DNA of 64,000 bases. It comes from Heterobasidion occidentale (Eukaryota > Basidiomycota > Agaricomycetes > Russulales > Bondarzewiaceae). Shown one piece after another: positions 46,316 through 58,859 of this stretch (positions are counted from its first letter, which is position 1; each line of letters begins with the position of its first letter). Position numbers and translations under genes: made by a program. Under the pieces are notes generated by a model. It ran no database searches and had not been told where the DNA came from. It saw only the letters and a list, made by a program, of their open reading frames with translations. The stretch spans positions 3,038,001-3,102,000 of the forward strand of contig JBCAQO010000008.1 in the NCBI GenBank assembly GCA_039111635.1, given 5' to 3'.

Positions 46316-47131
46316 ATGTCTGAACCCCCGTACACAGTCATCGGGACCCCTTTCAGTACCTTTACGCGTTCCGTGACTCTCGGTCTGCAGTACAAACGTG
46401 CGTTTTATTCACTTCCGTCTGCCTCCTGTTTTCATGATAGCATTCTTTCGTTCGCCTGGCCTCTCAGATCTCCCGTATAAGCAGGTCCGCTGTCTAGCAC
46501 GATCAGAGATCGCGTACAAACATCATCCGTGTGGATACCTTCCCACCCTTGTCATCCACGAGCTCGATGGCAAGCCTGCCGATGTCAAGTTGTGTGAGAG
46601 TCTGGCGATCGTGCGTTTTATCGATAGGATCGCACCCCAGCCAAGTCTTCACATCAACGCCGGCGACGGTGGGGCTGTCATCGAAGAGCAAATGTGGCAG
46701 TTTATGAGTCTCGCTGGCTCCCACGGTGAGAAATGTCCACCCCCTTCATGAAAAAACACGGTATTGAGGAACTATTCCTTTTCAGCGTTTCCTGCGGTCG
46801 AAGCTGGAGTCGTGAAGCCACGCGTTGCTGCGAATGACGAGGGCAAGCTATCTGATGCCGAAATCCGGGGGCAGATCAGGGATGGAGTTGAGGAGTTAAA
46901 GAGCCTGCTGTCAAAGCTAGAGTCGCTCATGGCACCGGAGGGTTTCGTCTTCGGAGACAAGGTGCATGGGCAGATTTCTTCCTGTTTCCACCTCTTGCCG
47001 ATCTTCGCGCGACGCCCGAGGGAGAAGTCCTGAGTCCAAGGTTCGTCAGTTGGATGAAGAAGATGGATGAATTAGATGCTGTAAAGGCGACAACAGAGGG
47101 AACCTTGAGCGCGGGCGCGCGACCTCCTTGA
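46316..47131 (+). CDS. glutathione S-transferase-like protein with a late frameshift
   Basis: Exon 1 (46316-46397) encodes MSEPPYTVIGTPFSTFTRSV. Exon 2 (from 46468) gives LPYKQVRCLARSEIAYKHHP, FGYLPTLVI-type residues (CGYLPTLVIHELDG) and LCESLAIVRFIDRIAP, the thioredoxin-fold GST N-domain with the E-S pair that binds glutathione. A third exon (46787 on) supplies the helical C-domain (ELKSLLSKLESLMAPEGFVFGDK). After GDK at about 46965 the frame should continue WADFFLFPPLADLRATPEG ... SWMKKMDELDAV to a stop at 47131, but one base is missing, so the actual frame ends at 47031-47033. The loss hits the last 55 residues. It may be a sequencing error or a recent inactivating change. The family conjugates glutathione to electrophiles in the cytosol. 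Confidence 0.8.
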
Positions 47132-47491
47132 TAGGTGGGGGCAACGTATTTAGTTGTTGTATAGGTGGTTGGACGCCCAAAGCAAATCAGCTGATCGATC
47201 ATACGTGTGTGAACATCATCGACATCGGGGCAGGTCGGAGTGTGTGCTGAACCTAAATTGCCACAAAGAGCAGGACGCATGTCAGAATTGAAGGATCGGA
47301 TCATGCAAAATGACGCAAGAAACGAATACAAAGATACTCACAAAATGCAGCTGATGCACGTCGATAGAGTGGCATCTCCGGATCCTAAAGCGCTAGTAAC
47401 CCATCATCTTAAGTGTCACAACCATGATGGTTGTATGGTAGTAATACATCGGATCGCCGAGGTCGCATCATTCACGGCTTTATCTAAAAGA
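47132..47491. other. short convergent intergenic region
   Basis: This spacer lies between the 3' ends of the GST gene (plus) and the oxidoreductase (minus). Nothing beyond short frames was seen. Confidence 0.5.
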
Positions 47492-49577
47492 TCAATAGGT
47501 GAACCTCTCCCTCTTTACGCTGTCCGAACGGACACCTGCACGTTCCAAAGACTTCATGGCACTCTGCACGAACGGGAGGGGACCACATATTTGCACCTCC
47601 CTGTCCTTCGCCTCCAATTGCGAAAAGAGCTTCCCATCTTCATCAAGCCTACCTTCATCAGTGTGAAGTGACAAAGAAGGCATCAGAAGGTTCGACGGCG
47701 TGAGGCTGGCGTTCTTCCCAAAGATATGGACAGTGAACCGAAGTATGGCATCGGTTGTCGCCTCATTTGCGCCCTTTGAGACATGGAGTGCTTCCGACAA
47801 CAGATGAAGCATAACTTCCGGTTCCCTCGTCGATATGACCAATGCGACGTCCCATACCCCATACCCGCGGTTGGCCAAAGAGGCGACATGGCGTGTCAAG
47901 CTCAAGAAGGGGGTTAGACCGATTCCTCCTGCGACCCAAAGCAATCGTCGACCCCCATCGCACGCAGCAACTGGTTCCGGTGCTGTAAAATCACCTCCAA
48001 CGCCTCTGAGGTTAAAGCGAATGTTTTGCTCCATCATGTCTACGACGTCGCCGGCCTGATGTCCTTCGGCGGCTTTGCTAGTGATCGCGTACAAGATGGG
48101 AGTGATGAGACCGCCAGAGATTGTCCTCACTGTGATAGAGAACGTATGAGGTGTCTGCGGAGTAGGGTTGTGTGAGACCGTCCAGGTTCGGACGCAGTCG
48201 TCGTTCTCGGTTCTTTCAGATTCGTCCCACTCTAGCAACTCATGCGAGCGAATACGGAGGAAATGTGAGAGGTCCAGCACCACATACTGGCTCGGCTTGA
48301 TATCGACTGCGCGATTGCTCTCGAGAGTGTATGTGACGAGCGTTGCATCGTGTATTTGAGCGCGAATCAAGGATAGGACGATGTCGCCGTAGCTCACTGT
48401 GGGAGGTGTCTCCTCGGCGAGATAGCGGACAGGTGGACAGTAAGGACTGGGCTCGATAGAATTGTCGTTTTGACGAAGAGGCAACGCGTCTTCGACGAAC
48501 ACGAAGCCAGTGGCGTATATGGTGGTAACCACGTTTGATCCTGGCATGAGTGCTTGAGCGGCTGACCCGAACACTGTCCGAGCGTTCCCAGTAACATAGA
48601 GCACGGAACCATCGGTGAAAGACGGAAAGACAAGACCAGCTAGTGGTGTCACGAAGATGTTGCCAAGCGAGTTCATCAGACGGTTCCCTGAGGAAACGTG
48701 TTCAATCTATGCCACAACCTAGCCAGAGGGATATGGATCATTACCTGCGTAATTAGGAAGAACCAAAGTGCGACAATCACTTGGCCGGACACGCACAAAT
48801 CCAGGTCGGCCGCCACGATGGTTGGTCGCGACATGCGACGGATACATGTCGCGATCGGATGGAGCAGCTTGGTAGGAAGTGGCTAGGTACGCTGTGTCGC
48901 AAGAATGAATGAAGGATATAACGTCGTTCGGTAGGCAATCGTCCGCGTCCATGTTCAGCTCATCGTACGCAACACGGGGAAGAGTGTCGACATGTGGACG
49001 AAGTGTGCGGATGTTGATATATTTCGGACAAAGTCTGTTTGAAAAGATTCGAAAAATGCAGGAAAAGGTTAGCGCGTTGCAATCGAGCATGACGAAGCAC
49101 GCACCCAAGGGCTTGATTGACTGTGAGCTCGAGGGAAAAAATCCCGTCCCGCAGTCTAGTATCAGATACGTAGCCTGCGAACTTGTTACGTCTCCTTGTG
49201 GCGGTTTCGAGACCGATGGCTGATATCAACTTCGGAGTGCGCTTGAGACTTTGGAGATTATTGATGATGGGGTCTCCTGGCCAAACGCGCGCCTGTACCA
49301 CAAGACTACTGTCTGACGGTGCTGTGATGAACGAAGGTCTCCCATCGGCAGAACACAGAAAAGATGCCCAAGGGCGACCGTGTTCATCGAGTGTGGTGGT
49401 AGGTAGGAAATGCAGACGAGTGGTGTGGAAGATACGATGCTGCTCCGGAAGCTTGCTCGTGACCGCGCTGAGGGATACACGTGCTGGCAGATGGATGATT
49501 TCTTGGATAGCTTTCTCTCCTGGATGCCATCCCTTCAGTGCGTTTCCGTTGGTCGTGGTTGTGGACATTGTTGTCAT
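47492..49577 (-). CDS. PNPOx-like FMN domain fused to ferredoxin-NADP reductase-like oxidoreductase
   Basis: Three exons. The first (49577 to about 49105) starts MTTMSTTTTNG and carries WHPGEKAIQE, HTTRLHFLPTTTLDEHGRPW and ASFLCSADGRPSF. The second (about 49035-48745) has CDTAYLATSYQ, PSHVATNHRGGRPGFVRV and LVLPNYAG. The third (48690-47492) begins NRLMNSLGNIF, a pyridoxamine-phosphate-oxidase-like FMN fold. It continues into a flavin/NAD(P)H reductase: TWTVSHNP (isoalloxazine side), GGDFTAPEP, LLWVAGGIGLTPFLSL (NADPH site), and QICGPLPFVQSAMKSL near the C-terminus. A 2Fe-2S Cys set is not seen at the end. The fusion probably passes electrons from NAD(P)H through FAD to the FMN domain; substrate unknown. 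An alternative start lies at 49568. Confidence 0.85.
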
Positions 49578-49825
49578 CCAACGCAGAGCAGGATGAGATA
49601 TAAGAATACTGCCTAGGTGGAGTCAGATGGCGAGAGCCCCGGCCATGCTTATGCATCATCATTCTAACATCATAGGGACACCCTGACCATCCGACAAGGA
49701 GTTGCGTCATCCTGTCTCTACCTCACCTGAAACCTCAGAAGACCGTGGCTCGAATAAGATTACTAGCCGAAAAGAGTCAAATGGTACTGATACAATCTGT
49801 CGAATCCCCACGCGTGTCCACAGTC

Positions 49826-52507
49826 TCATCGGCCCTCCCAAGGTGCGGGCGCACCACGTCCTGCGAGAATCATCTCATCCATGATTCTGTCGTTCTCCAA
49901 ACGTTTGTATGTCCGGATTGTCTCGCCATAATCCGAGACATCGTAGATCCGGAATCGACGATCGAATCTGTGTGATTATGTTTGCATGTCGGGCGAAAAG
50001 CAACTCACGAACACTTACCCGACTTTACTGTAGCCGGCATATGAACTATAACAGAGGATTTCAGCATAGGCATCTCGTAACAATGCATGATACAAACCTG
50101 CCGCCTCCGAAGCACATCCAGACGTTCTGTATGCGTTTGCAGTTTTCCGTCACTGAACGCAAATAAAATTCAGTTTCCTGTGAACCGTCAGTGTGAAAAG
50201 GCCTACCATGGCAGTGGCCATTTCCAACAACTTTAACTTCAGGTATTCTGCTGCTCTGATGGTCGCTCTCAAGCGCCTTCATGAGGCCCTTCTCGAACAT
50301 CCCCCCATTGGTCTTCGCAGCTCCAGGCCTTTCAAGGTCATGCAGCCCGATGTCGAGTGGACGGCCGTTTGCGCCCATATCAGCCTTACTATATGCTTCT
50401 TGTCTGATAATGGTTTTGCACGTCAATAGAATTTGATGAGGTGAGATCAAGACACGAACAATGGGATATGGAAGAACATCAATGCGTTGGGTTTAGCCAG
50501 CTTGCGTGTCTCCGGTGTGTACTGATCTTGGCGATTCCAAATGCCGCCGAGGTCTTTTGAACCATCAGGAGTGAACGGACGCTCGATGGCAGATATGGAT
50601 GCTATATAGTTTAGCAATAGATGAAACCCTTCTAAACAAACCATGCATACCTGATTCTTGGAGGAACCAATCGATTTGATCCTGATAGGTGAAGAAAAGT
50701 CAGGTATCGAGCATATGAGAGAATCGCGAGTCATTTACCTGATGAATCCAATCGTACTCCGTGGGTGTGAAGAACCCGAACCAATCGACAAATCCTTTAG
50801 AGTAGCTCCCAGAGTCCATGAAATAGAGCGTCAACAGCTGCGTCTTACTCGCATCTGCACTGTAAACTTTCAGAACGTAGTTCCCGACGCCGTGGACATC
50901 CTCAGGCCCAGCTTCGACGAGACTGTATGGCAACCCTTGCATCAGCTTGACTTGATTTTTCTTCAAGCCACGTTCACGAGCATCTTCATCATCATGATTC
51001 CCAAACACCGCAGCCCACGGTATTTGTCGCTCGGCTACGACGCGAGCGAACTTCGCGAGGACAGATTTAGCATCCCAAGAGCTTCCTTGTCCATTCAGTT
51101 GGTCACCTGTGAAGACAACAAGGTCGGGTCTTTCGGCATCCAAAGCTCGTGCGAGCAGCGAAGAGGTCATGTTGAAGGCACCGCCATCAGAAGAAGAAGG
51201 ACAAGGGAGCTTGGTATCGCGGCACGAGCCAGCGGAAACCGAGAAGTGAAGGTCGGCAACCTGCATGATTTTGAAGCGTCCGTCGCTCGAAAAGTGCAGG
51301 GGGGATGCACGAGGGACAGCTGTGCGTTACTGATTAACCACCACTCCAATGGCAATATTGACATAAGACGCACGCTTGACACCCCGTCGATAGGTTAACC
51401 ACACGTTTTCCCTCCGACCTGGCTGAGCTTCCGTGGTGGGGGGTGCCAACTTATCGAAACCAAACCAGGGCTGTCCACCGCCGTAAAGTACGTCCAGCTC
51501 GGTTACAAGCTCCGACTTTTCCTCAGCAGTCATATCGCTCAGTGTCTTCCCAGTCCGGTACCATAAGAACAGGGGCTCGGCACGATAAACCCCATCTCGA
51601 ATCGACAGGTCAGCTTTGTGCCAAACGGAAGAGCCTGAGGGAGGGTTGGTAGGGGATGCAGTGGATGGTAGCAGTTGTAAGTCTGTGATTAAGGGTACGT
51701 CGAGGCGCCGTGTTCGACGATAGTAGACGTGCTGTGTATAGCAGATTTTGGGGTGATATAAGTATGTAGGATACTGTTCAATATATCAGCGTACCAGATG
51801 CCACATTCCAGATTGAAGATTGAGATCAGGTGCGACGCGGACCCATTTACCTTTGATAGCATCTTCTTCTTTGGAGGAAGCAGGACTACATAGGTCGCCT
51901 ACACGCATGTCGACCATACAACGTTGCACCGAAATTTGAGAAACTATGTGCTAATTGTTAGTATTGCTGTTATGCGGGGCTCGTTCGAACCTGTGAGGTC
52001 CGTCCGCATTGGGTGCAGGCCATTCTTATAGAAGGTCAGCGAAAGTACGCATAGACCTGGCTTTGTTCTGCCTGTTTGCGAGCTGCGCGCATATTTTTGG
52101 CCGTCCCATCACGTCTCGAGCACAGACATTCATTGATGAGGATGGAGAGGATACTCACGGCCAGTATCATGAGGCATCAAGGGGTTCCAGACATCCAATG
52201 GCAAGCTTGCGCTATCGGCAGAACCTCCCGCTGGCTTGGTAACATTCCACCAATCGACACCCTCCGGCGGCGACGTGTCGCCTGCAGGTGTGGCTGAACC
52301 TGTCTCAGCGTCTGCAGATCCTACGCCTGCAGAGGCTGAGATTGTATCCCATGCCTGCCAGCCTAAGCGTTGGAGGTCTCCGGGTCCACGTGTCGGTTGA
52401 TAGAGAACGAAAAAGAAGGTGAGGAGGCAAGAGAACCCGACGATTGTGGTGGTTGGAATGAAGATGGAGCGCAGGAAACGCAGGAAACGAGAGCAAGTGA
52501 GCGCCAT
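49826..52507 (-). CDS. Dcr2-like calcineurin-type metallophosphatase, membrane anchored
   Basis: The start at 52507 gives an N-terminal membrane segment (TTTIVGFSCLLTFFFVLY, about residues 20-37) and a Ser/Gly-rich linker. Later exons have MVDMRVGDLCSPASS, WVRVAPDLNLQSGMWH, AEPLFLWYRTGKTLSDMT and DVLYGGGQPWFGFDKL. The catalytic core follows: FKIMQVADLHFSV (51275 region; D-x-H), DLVVFTGDQLNGQG (GD), WAAVFGNHDDED (GNHD) and VVGNGHCH, with EYDWIHQ and FHIPL between. The last exons read RFRIYDVSDYGETIRTYKRL, ending at 49826. This is the order of the yeast Dcr2 family, whose founding member acts in cell-cycle and unfolded-protein-response control. All metal ligands look present. About seven introns; joins approximate. 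Confidence 0.88.
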
Positions 52508-54384
52508 GCTCAGAGTAAGGATATTAGCTGCCCAAAGTGTTGACCTTCTTGCTGCTAGCTGCAATGGCGGGTATGAATGGGCAGATACTGGGAGGAATGG
52601 CAACAAGATGCACCATACGGCGCGGTCACTGGAAGGTGCAAGCGGTGACGCCGCGATTCCCACGTGCTTATCTCATCTTATCTCATCACATCGCGATCCG
52701 CACATCTCAGCCTCGTCCGTCCCCGACAATCCTCTGTTGGAAACATCACTTGATGGAGCGAACGTCATGATCACCCTCATCACAAGTGCTGACTGCAGGA
52801 AACTACAACATTTCGAACTCAACAATTGCCCCAGAGTGATGCTTGCTACCCTTCACCATGCGCGATATCACAACTTCGACAATCTCTTCCATATCCTCCC
52901 GGACAATTCAATGACTCCAGGGCAAGGCTCGGCACCGTACTACATGTTGAACATCTGAGTAAAGATATTGACGCGAAACGGTGATATCGCAGAATTAGCG
53001 CGTCTGACAGTTTTGGGACGAGCTTAGAGACACTGATGTAATCGGTTTCGCCCTGGTCTGCTAACAGGTTCATTTGTTCCTTGACAAGAAACTTAAGGTC
53101 TAGAGTGCGCACCGAAATAAATTACATGAAGCTTTGCTATACTTATATCAGGTGCTTCAGGTAATCGTGAATCGTCACGCGTATACGTCCAGGTTGCGCG
53201 GACTGGCAAGAGAGAATGACTCACAAACCATCATGCATCACGGCTGGAGACCCCGAAGTCTCGCGCAGTGATCTGAAAGCCTCCTGTGGTCGTCCGAGTT
53301 GTAGCGAGCGTGCGCTGAATGGGCAAGGGCAAGATGGCGTGACATCGACGCGACCTTCGCCCCTTCCTCCAAGCACCGTACTCACACTTGTGTCGCCCAG
53401 CGGAAGCATGCTCGAGAAGAATGTTGGATTGGGTAAATGCACGCTTCGACTTTGTGACAGTTCTTGTGCCACAAATGTCTGGCAGCGGCCACATCCATCA
53501 GTGCTGGACGACCGACGCGCTGGACCTACGTAAGTGCATATGTGCAGGTTATGATGAAAATAAAATAAAAAGTGAAAAGAATAGCGGTTGTTGGATTCAA
53601 TCGCATTTTCTCAGCGAAATCTTTCGGATATCCTTTGATAAAAAGCATATTTTTTCTCAATGATGCAAATCAGTCGTCATCGACTGTGACCCCTTCCATG
53701 GTACATCAGAGTGTCCCTTGTGAAACGAAACCTGATGGTACAAGATCAGACGCTGGTGCCTATGCTCAAGAACTTGAAGAACAGAGGACAGACCGCATTG
53801 CAGAAGAGGAATGCTTTTAGCAGTGTCTACACACCCGACATATGTGACCATAAATCGGGTATATCGGTGAAAGCAAACGTATTTGACACAGTGCATGCGG
53901 GCATCAGTCGATCTCCGTGCTTCCTTGCTGACAAGACCAAAAATTATTGTCTAGAATCAAAAATTATTGTTACATACCTCATTCTTTGTTAGCCTCCACA
54001 GCTGACATGACACGGAGGCTGTTCTGTGCGTATTGTTTGTCACAACTGAAACCTGCTCGTTTGGAAAACAACGTGAGTGCGGTATCTTGATCTATGAAAG
54101 CCCAAGGCTCTATGCTCTACGAGCAAGGTCGAAGATGCCACCCGATTAGTATATTTCGAATCACGGTTACGCGGGAAAGCTGTTGTATATGCAGGGAGAG
54201 GGCGGCCAAACGATGCGACGAACGAGGTCAAGTGGCAAGATTGTGCTGGGAGGCTTACACGTGAGGAGGCCACATGGCTTTGAAACTCCGTCAAAATTTT
54301 GGCTCATACCGTGTACGCTGCCGCAAATCTTTGGTTCCAATCACCTTCCTCTCCCCTTCCTCTCTTTTTTCACGACCAGCAGTC
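52508..54384. other. intergenic; a possible minus-strand gene inside
   Basis: A minus-strand chain from about 53530 to 52846 could be a gene. Its first exon-like frame ends PQEAFRSLRETSGSPAVMHDGL at a GTGAGT donor, and a second one reads DLKFLVKEQMNLLADQGE ... LVPKLSDALILRYHRF. No start or family could be fixed. The remainder, including AT-rich DNA at 53540-53660, shows only short frames. The Kap123 promoter should lie in the last few hundred bases. Confidence 0.35.
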
Positions 54385-57300
54385 ATGGACGTGCGTTTTG
54401 TTTCTTCTCGCTTGATGCCCTACCTTTCAATCCTTTTGTTCTTCAACAGCCCAATTTCGTGCAAGGGCTTCACAACCTCCTTCTCCAGTCGACTGCCAAT
54501 GACACTGTTCAGCTCAAAGCCGTACGCGATCTCTTGTGTTTCACCGATAATCGCTTTGACTGACCCACCGTGTGGACTCGCAGGCAACTTCCCAGCTGAA
54601 CAAAGAGTTCTACAAAAATCCAGCATGTATCCCAGCCCTCGCTAGTATCATTGCCAGTTCTCCCGAGGTGCCAGTACGTATTGACTCCGAGACCTGAGAT
54701 GTACGATTTTTTCAAATCCCCTTCGATGATATTAGGTGCGCCAACTTGGCGCTGTCGAGATGCGAAAGCGCGTCACGCAAAACAGTGGCGATCTTTGGAC
54801 GCAGGTGCCTCAGGCGGACCGTGAACAGATCAAGTCTAAGCTCCCCGAGCTCATTGTTGCCGAGCCAAAGTTCGTCTCTCCTCCGACAATCTACTTTTTT
54901 CTTGATCTCATGGTTTCTGTTTCGTTATCTCGTCCTCAGTAAGCTCGTCCGCCACTCGACTGCGCGAGTGATCGCCGCCATCGCCTCTGTTGAGATTCCT
55001 CTCGGCACATGGCCTCAGCTCCTACCCTTCCTCCATCAGACCGCTGTTTCGCCCACCGTCGAGCATCGCGAAGTCGGCGTGTACATCTTGTTTACGGTCC
55101 TCGAAAATATTGTCGAGGGATTCCAGGAGCATCTTCAAAGTTTCTTCAAATTGTTCGAAACCCTCCTCCAGGATCCTGAGAGTGCTGAAGTCAGAATCAC
55201 GACCGTGAGGTGAGTACATGTCTCCTGCATTCCCATCAGGGTGACCAAACAGGGTATAGGGCGTTGGGTACAATCGCGCAGTATATCGATGCCGACGATA
55301 AAGACGATATCGTAAGGGTCATGAATTCTGATGCAGGGTTTATCAGTTGATATATCCCCCTAGAAATCGTTCCAACTGCTTCTTCCGGCTATGATCCAAG
55401 TCCTTGCGGGGACTCTGGAGACAGATGATGAGGCCGGTGCACGTCAGCTCTTCGACGTCTTCGAGACGCTCCTTATTCTCGTATGTTCGATATCCCATTG
55501 ATATCACCGCGGCTCTCATTCAAAATCTCTCAGGAAATTCCGCTCCTCAGCCACCATATCCCACAGCTCGTACAGTTCCTTCTCGCCTGCGGGAGCAACC
55601 GCAATCTCAATGAGGAGCTTCGCGTCCTTGCCCTTAATGCGCTCAACTGGACTGTCCAGTAGTATGTCCTCCTACTTTGCCGGCCAATCTTTGCCACTTA
55701 CATGTCAAACCAGTAAAAAATCGAAGATTCAGAGCAACAGCCTCGCTGCTCCCATCCTGGAGGGTCTTATGCCTATCACTACAGAGGAGGAGCCTGAAGA
55801 CATTGACGACGATGCACCCGCCCGCGTATGTGCTCTTAATTTGGTTTTATATGAATGATCTAACAGCCTCATAGTCCGCTCTGCGCATTATCGATGCCCT
55901 TGCGACGTCTCTCCCGCCTACCCAAGTGTTCCCTCCTCTTCGCGCCCTCATCCAGCAGTACTTCACCTCTCCTGATGGCAATCATCGTCGCGGTGCTATG
56001 CTCTGCCTCGGAGTTTCAGTCGAAGGCTGCAGCGAATTCATGACTCCCCTTATGGTCCACGTTTGGCCTGTCATCGAAGCTGGTCTTCAAGATCCCGATG
56101 CGGGTGTCCGGAAAGCGACTTGTGTCGCCGTTAGCTGTTTGTGCGAGTGGCTTGAGGACGACTGCGTCGCAAAACATGCTGTCCTTGTACCTGTACGTCT
56201 CGCATCGATGTCCAAAATGTGTCGCAATCGGCTTATGTACTCTTACAGGCGATAATGACCCTTGTCGCAGACCCTGTCACCCAGCGTTCGGCTTGTACAG
56301 CGCTTGATGCCCTTCTCGAGATCTTGCACGACGTCATCGAGCAGTATCTTCATCTTATCATGGAACGCTTGTCAGGTCTCTTGGAGACTGCCCCCGTCTC
56401 AGTCAAGGCCGTTGTCACTGGTGCGATTGGTAGCGCTGCCCATGCTTCGAAGGAGAAATTCCTTCCTTACTTCAGCCCAACCATGGACCGCCTTCAGCAC
56501 TTCCTCGTGCTCACTGGCGAGGGTGAGGAGACGGAACTTCGTGGCATCACCATGGATGCCGTCGGCACGTTTGCCGAAGCGGTTGGCAAGGATGTCTTCA
56601 GACCGTACTTCAACGACATGATGAAGCAGGCGTTCCAGGGTATCGAGATGGGCAGCTCTAGGCTGCGTGAATGCAGCTTCTTATTCTTTGGTGTCATGGC
56701 TCGTGTGTTCGGCGAAGAGTTTGCCCCTTCGTTGGCCGCTGTCGTTCCTCCTCTCTTGGCAAGCTGCAAGCAGGAAGAAAGTGGTCAGGAGAGTGGTTCT
56801 CGTGAGTGTCAATTATCTTCCTATCGTTACACATTGTCTGAAGCCCGTTTCAGTAGAAGGTTTGGACACATCCGCCTTTGCGTCCGGCTCATCGCCTTCT
56901 GATGCCATCACCATCGTCGATGGGTCGAACGCGGACGTCAATGGGGAGATCGAAGTCGAGGACATCGACCTTGACAAGATGCTCGATGTCAACAGCGCGA
57001 TCGCCGTTGAGAAGGAGATCGCTGCTGATACTATCGGTACCCTCTTTGCTGCGACGAAGTCCAGCTTCCTGCCATACGTTGAGCAGTGCACCCTCGAGCT
57101 GGTCGGTTTACTGCCTCACTACTACGAAGGGATCAGGAAGTCTGCAACCGACTCGCTCTTGGAGATCGTTCGCACCTTCTACGAGTTGAGCAACCCTCCG
57201 GAGTGGCAACCTGGTGCCACTGTGGTGCGCTTCTCGTCATCTCCTAGTCAAATGCTTGCTGACTTTTGTGCGAAGGCTGCTCCCTTGCAGCAACATGTTA

Positions 57301-58463
57301 GGGAACTCATTGGGCACAGTCTTCCCCCTCTTCTCGACATGTACGAGTCGGAAGATAACAAGTGTGTTTCCCAAAACTTTCCGCTTCACAGTGGACCGGC
57401 TGACTGAGCTTGCTTAGGGGCGTTGTTGCCGCCCTTTGTATTGGCCTCGCGGAGACCATCAACAAAGTAGGCCCCGCATTCCTGGACGGCCGTGAGTTTG
57501 GCGCTTTTCTCCTTCTGAGATTCCACTCACCTAGTTCATATTAGATTACGATCAAGTATGCTCCATCGCTGTCCAAATTCTTGAACAGAAGGCTATCTGC
57601 CAACAAGATCCCGACCAAGATGCAGATGAGGAAGCGCCTGAAGACCAGGCTGAGTACGACTCAGTTTTGATCTCGTCTGCTGGCGACCTCGTTGCGGCGA
57701 TGGCCAACGCTCTGGGCGCTGATTTCACGACTGCATTCGCGTCGTTCTTCCCTCTTATTTCTAAGTACTATGTGCGTAAATTCACAGCCTTTATGGTTTT
57801 CACATCTCATGCTTTCTATAGAAAAAAAGTCGGTCCCTCAGTGACCGTTCCGCAGCCATCGGGTGCCTGGCCGAGATCATCTCTGGCATGAGAGGCGCTA
57901 TCACGCCGTCTACAGAACCCTTGCTAGAATTGTTCTACCGCGCTCTTAGCGACCCTGATGCTGAAGTGCAGAGCAATGCTGCCTTCGCGTCTGGATTGCT
58001 CATTGAGTACTCCGAGCAAGATTTATCTCCTCAATATCTCCCTCTTCTCGGTGCCCTTCGACCGCTGTTCGATGTACCAGCAGATGCAAACTCTGCAAAG
58101 CTCAATGCTCGTGACAACGCAGCTGGCGCTGTCGCTCGTTTCATCCTGCGCAACAGTGCCGCTGTCCCTGTCGACCAAGTCCTTCCCATCCTGATCGGCG
58201 CACTTCCGCTCAAGAATGATTACTTGGAGAATCGTCCCATCTTCCGCGCCATCTTCTACCTGTTCGGTGCAAGTCCTCAGTTGTTGCATGCGTACATCGA
58301 TGCCCTGCTCCTGGTATTCGCTCATGTGTTGGACCCCAACGGGCCTGACCAGGTTGGTGACGAGATTAGGGCGGATTTGATCCAGCTTATAGGGGCATTG
58401 AACAACGAAAACCCAGGCAAGGTGCAGGCAGCGGGGCTGGCGCCTTTCGTCCCTGGGGCCTAA
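54385..58463 (+). CDS. KAP123: Kap123/importin-4-type karyopherin beta
   Basis: A HEAT-repeat nuclear import receptor. The start at 54385 (M-D) is split from exon 2 by an intron (GTGCGT...CAACAG). Exon 2 reads PNFVQGLHNLLLQSTANDT. Joined exons give LNKEFYKNPACIPALASII, RQLGAVEMRKRV (first HEAT pair), TARVIAAIASVEIPLG, LFDVFETLLIL, GAMLCLGVSVEGCSEFM and GVRKATCVAVSCLCEWLEDD. The long central exon follows, with LRECSFLFFGVMARVFGEEF and the acidic loop EVEDIDLDKMLDVNSAI. The 3' exons hold DQDADEEAPEDQAEYD and the C-terminal HEAT repeats (DPDAEVQSNAAFASGLLIEY ... FRAIFYLFG), stop 58463. About ten short introns; the product is near 1,080 residues, as expected for Kap123. In yeast Kap123 imports ribosomal proteins and histones H3/H4. 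All frames stay open; the gene looks intact. Confidence 0.92.
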
Positions 58464-58859
58464 GTTACTCATTCTCGTCTTCACGCTCTCCGATATATGT
58501 CTCGTTAGCACCACTGTTCGTCTCTTTTTTCCACTTCCTTCCTTGCACTACCGGATGACCTTTACGATATCCTAGTCCTTGCCGCTGTGTTCTATCTCCC
58601 GTATCCTTCTGTTTGTGTTTCTTTTCGTGCTGAGGTATAGAAGCATCATGTGATGTTGAATGTAATCATGTGACGACATGTTGACGCGATGTTTGTGCGT
58701 GCTGTCCCGTTGCGCGCCTGCTGTGCCTTTTGTGCTCGCTCTTTGTCCCGCCGCCGCCGTTCGTCGCTCATTCTTATTCTTTTCCATCGTAAGAAGCAGT
58801 CTCGCTGGCCGACACCGCTTTTGCGTTCGTCGACGCCGACCCTGCAAACAGTCATCGCT

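Noticed and set aside
58689..58859. N-terminal extension of the Axl2-like protein
   Set aside because: The extension is Arg/Cys/Ser-rich and would bury the clear signal peptide that starts at 58860.
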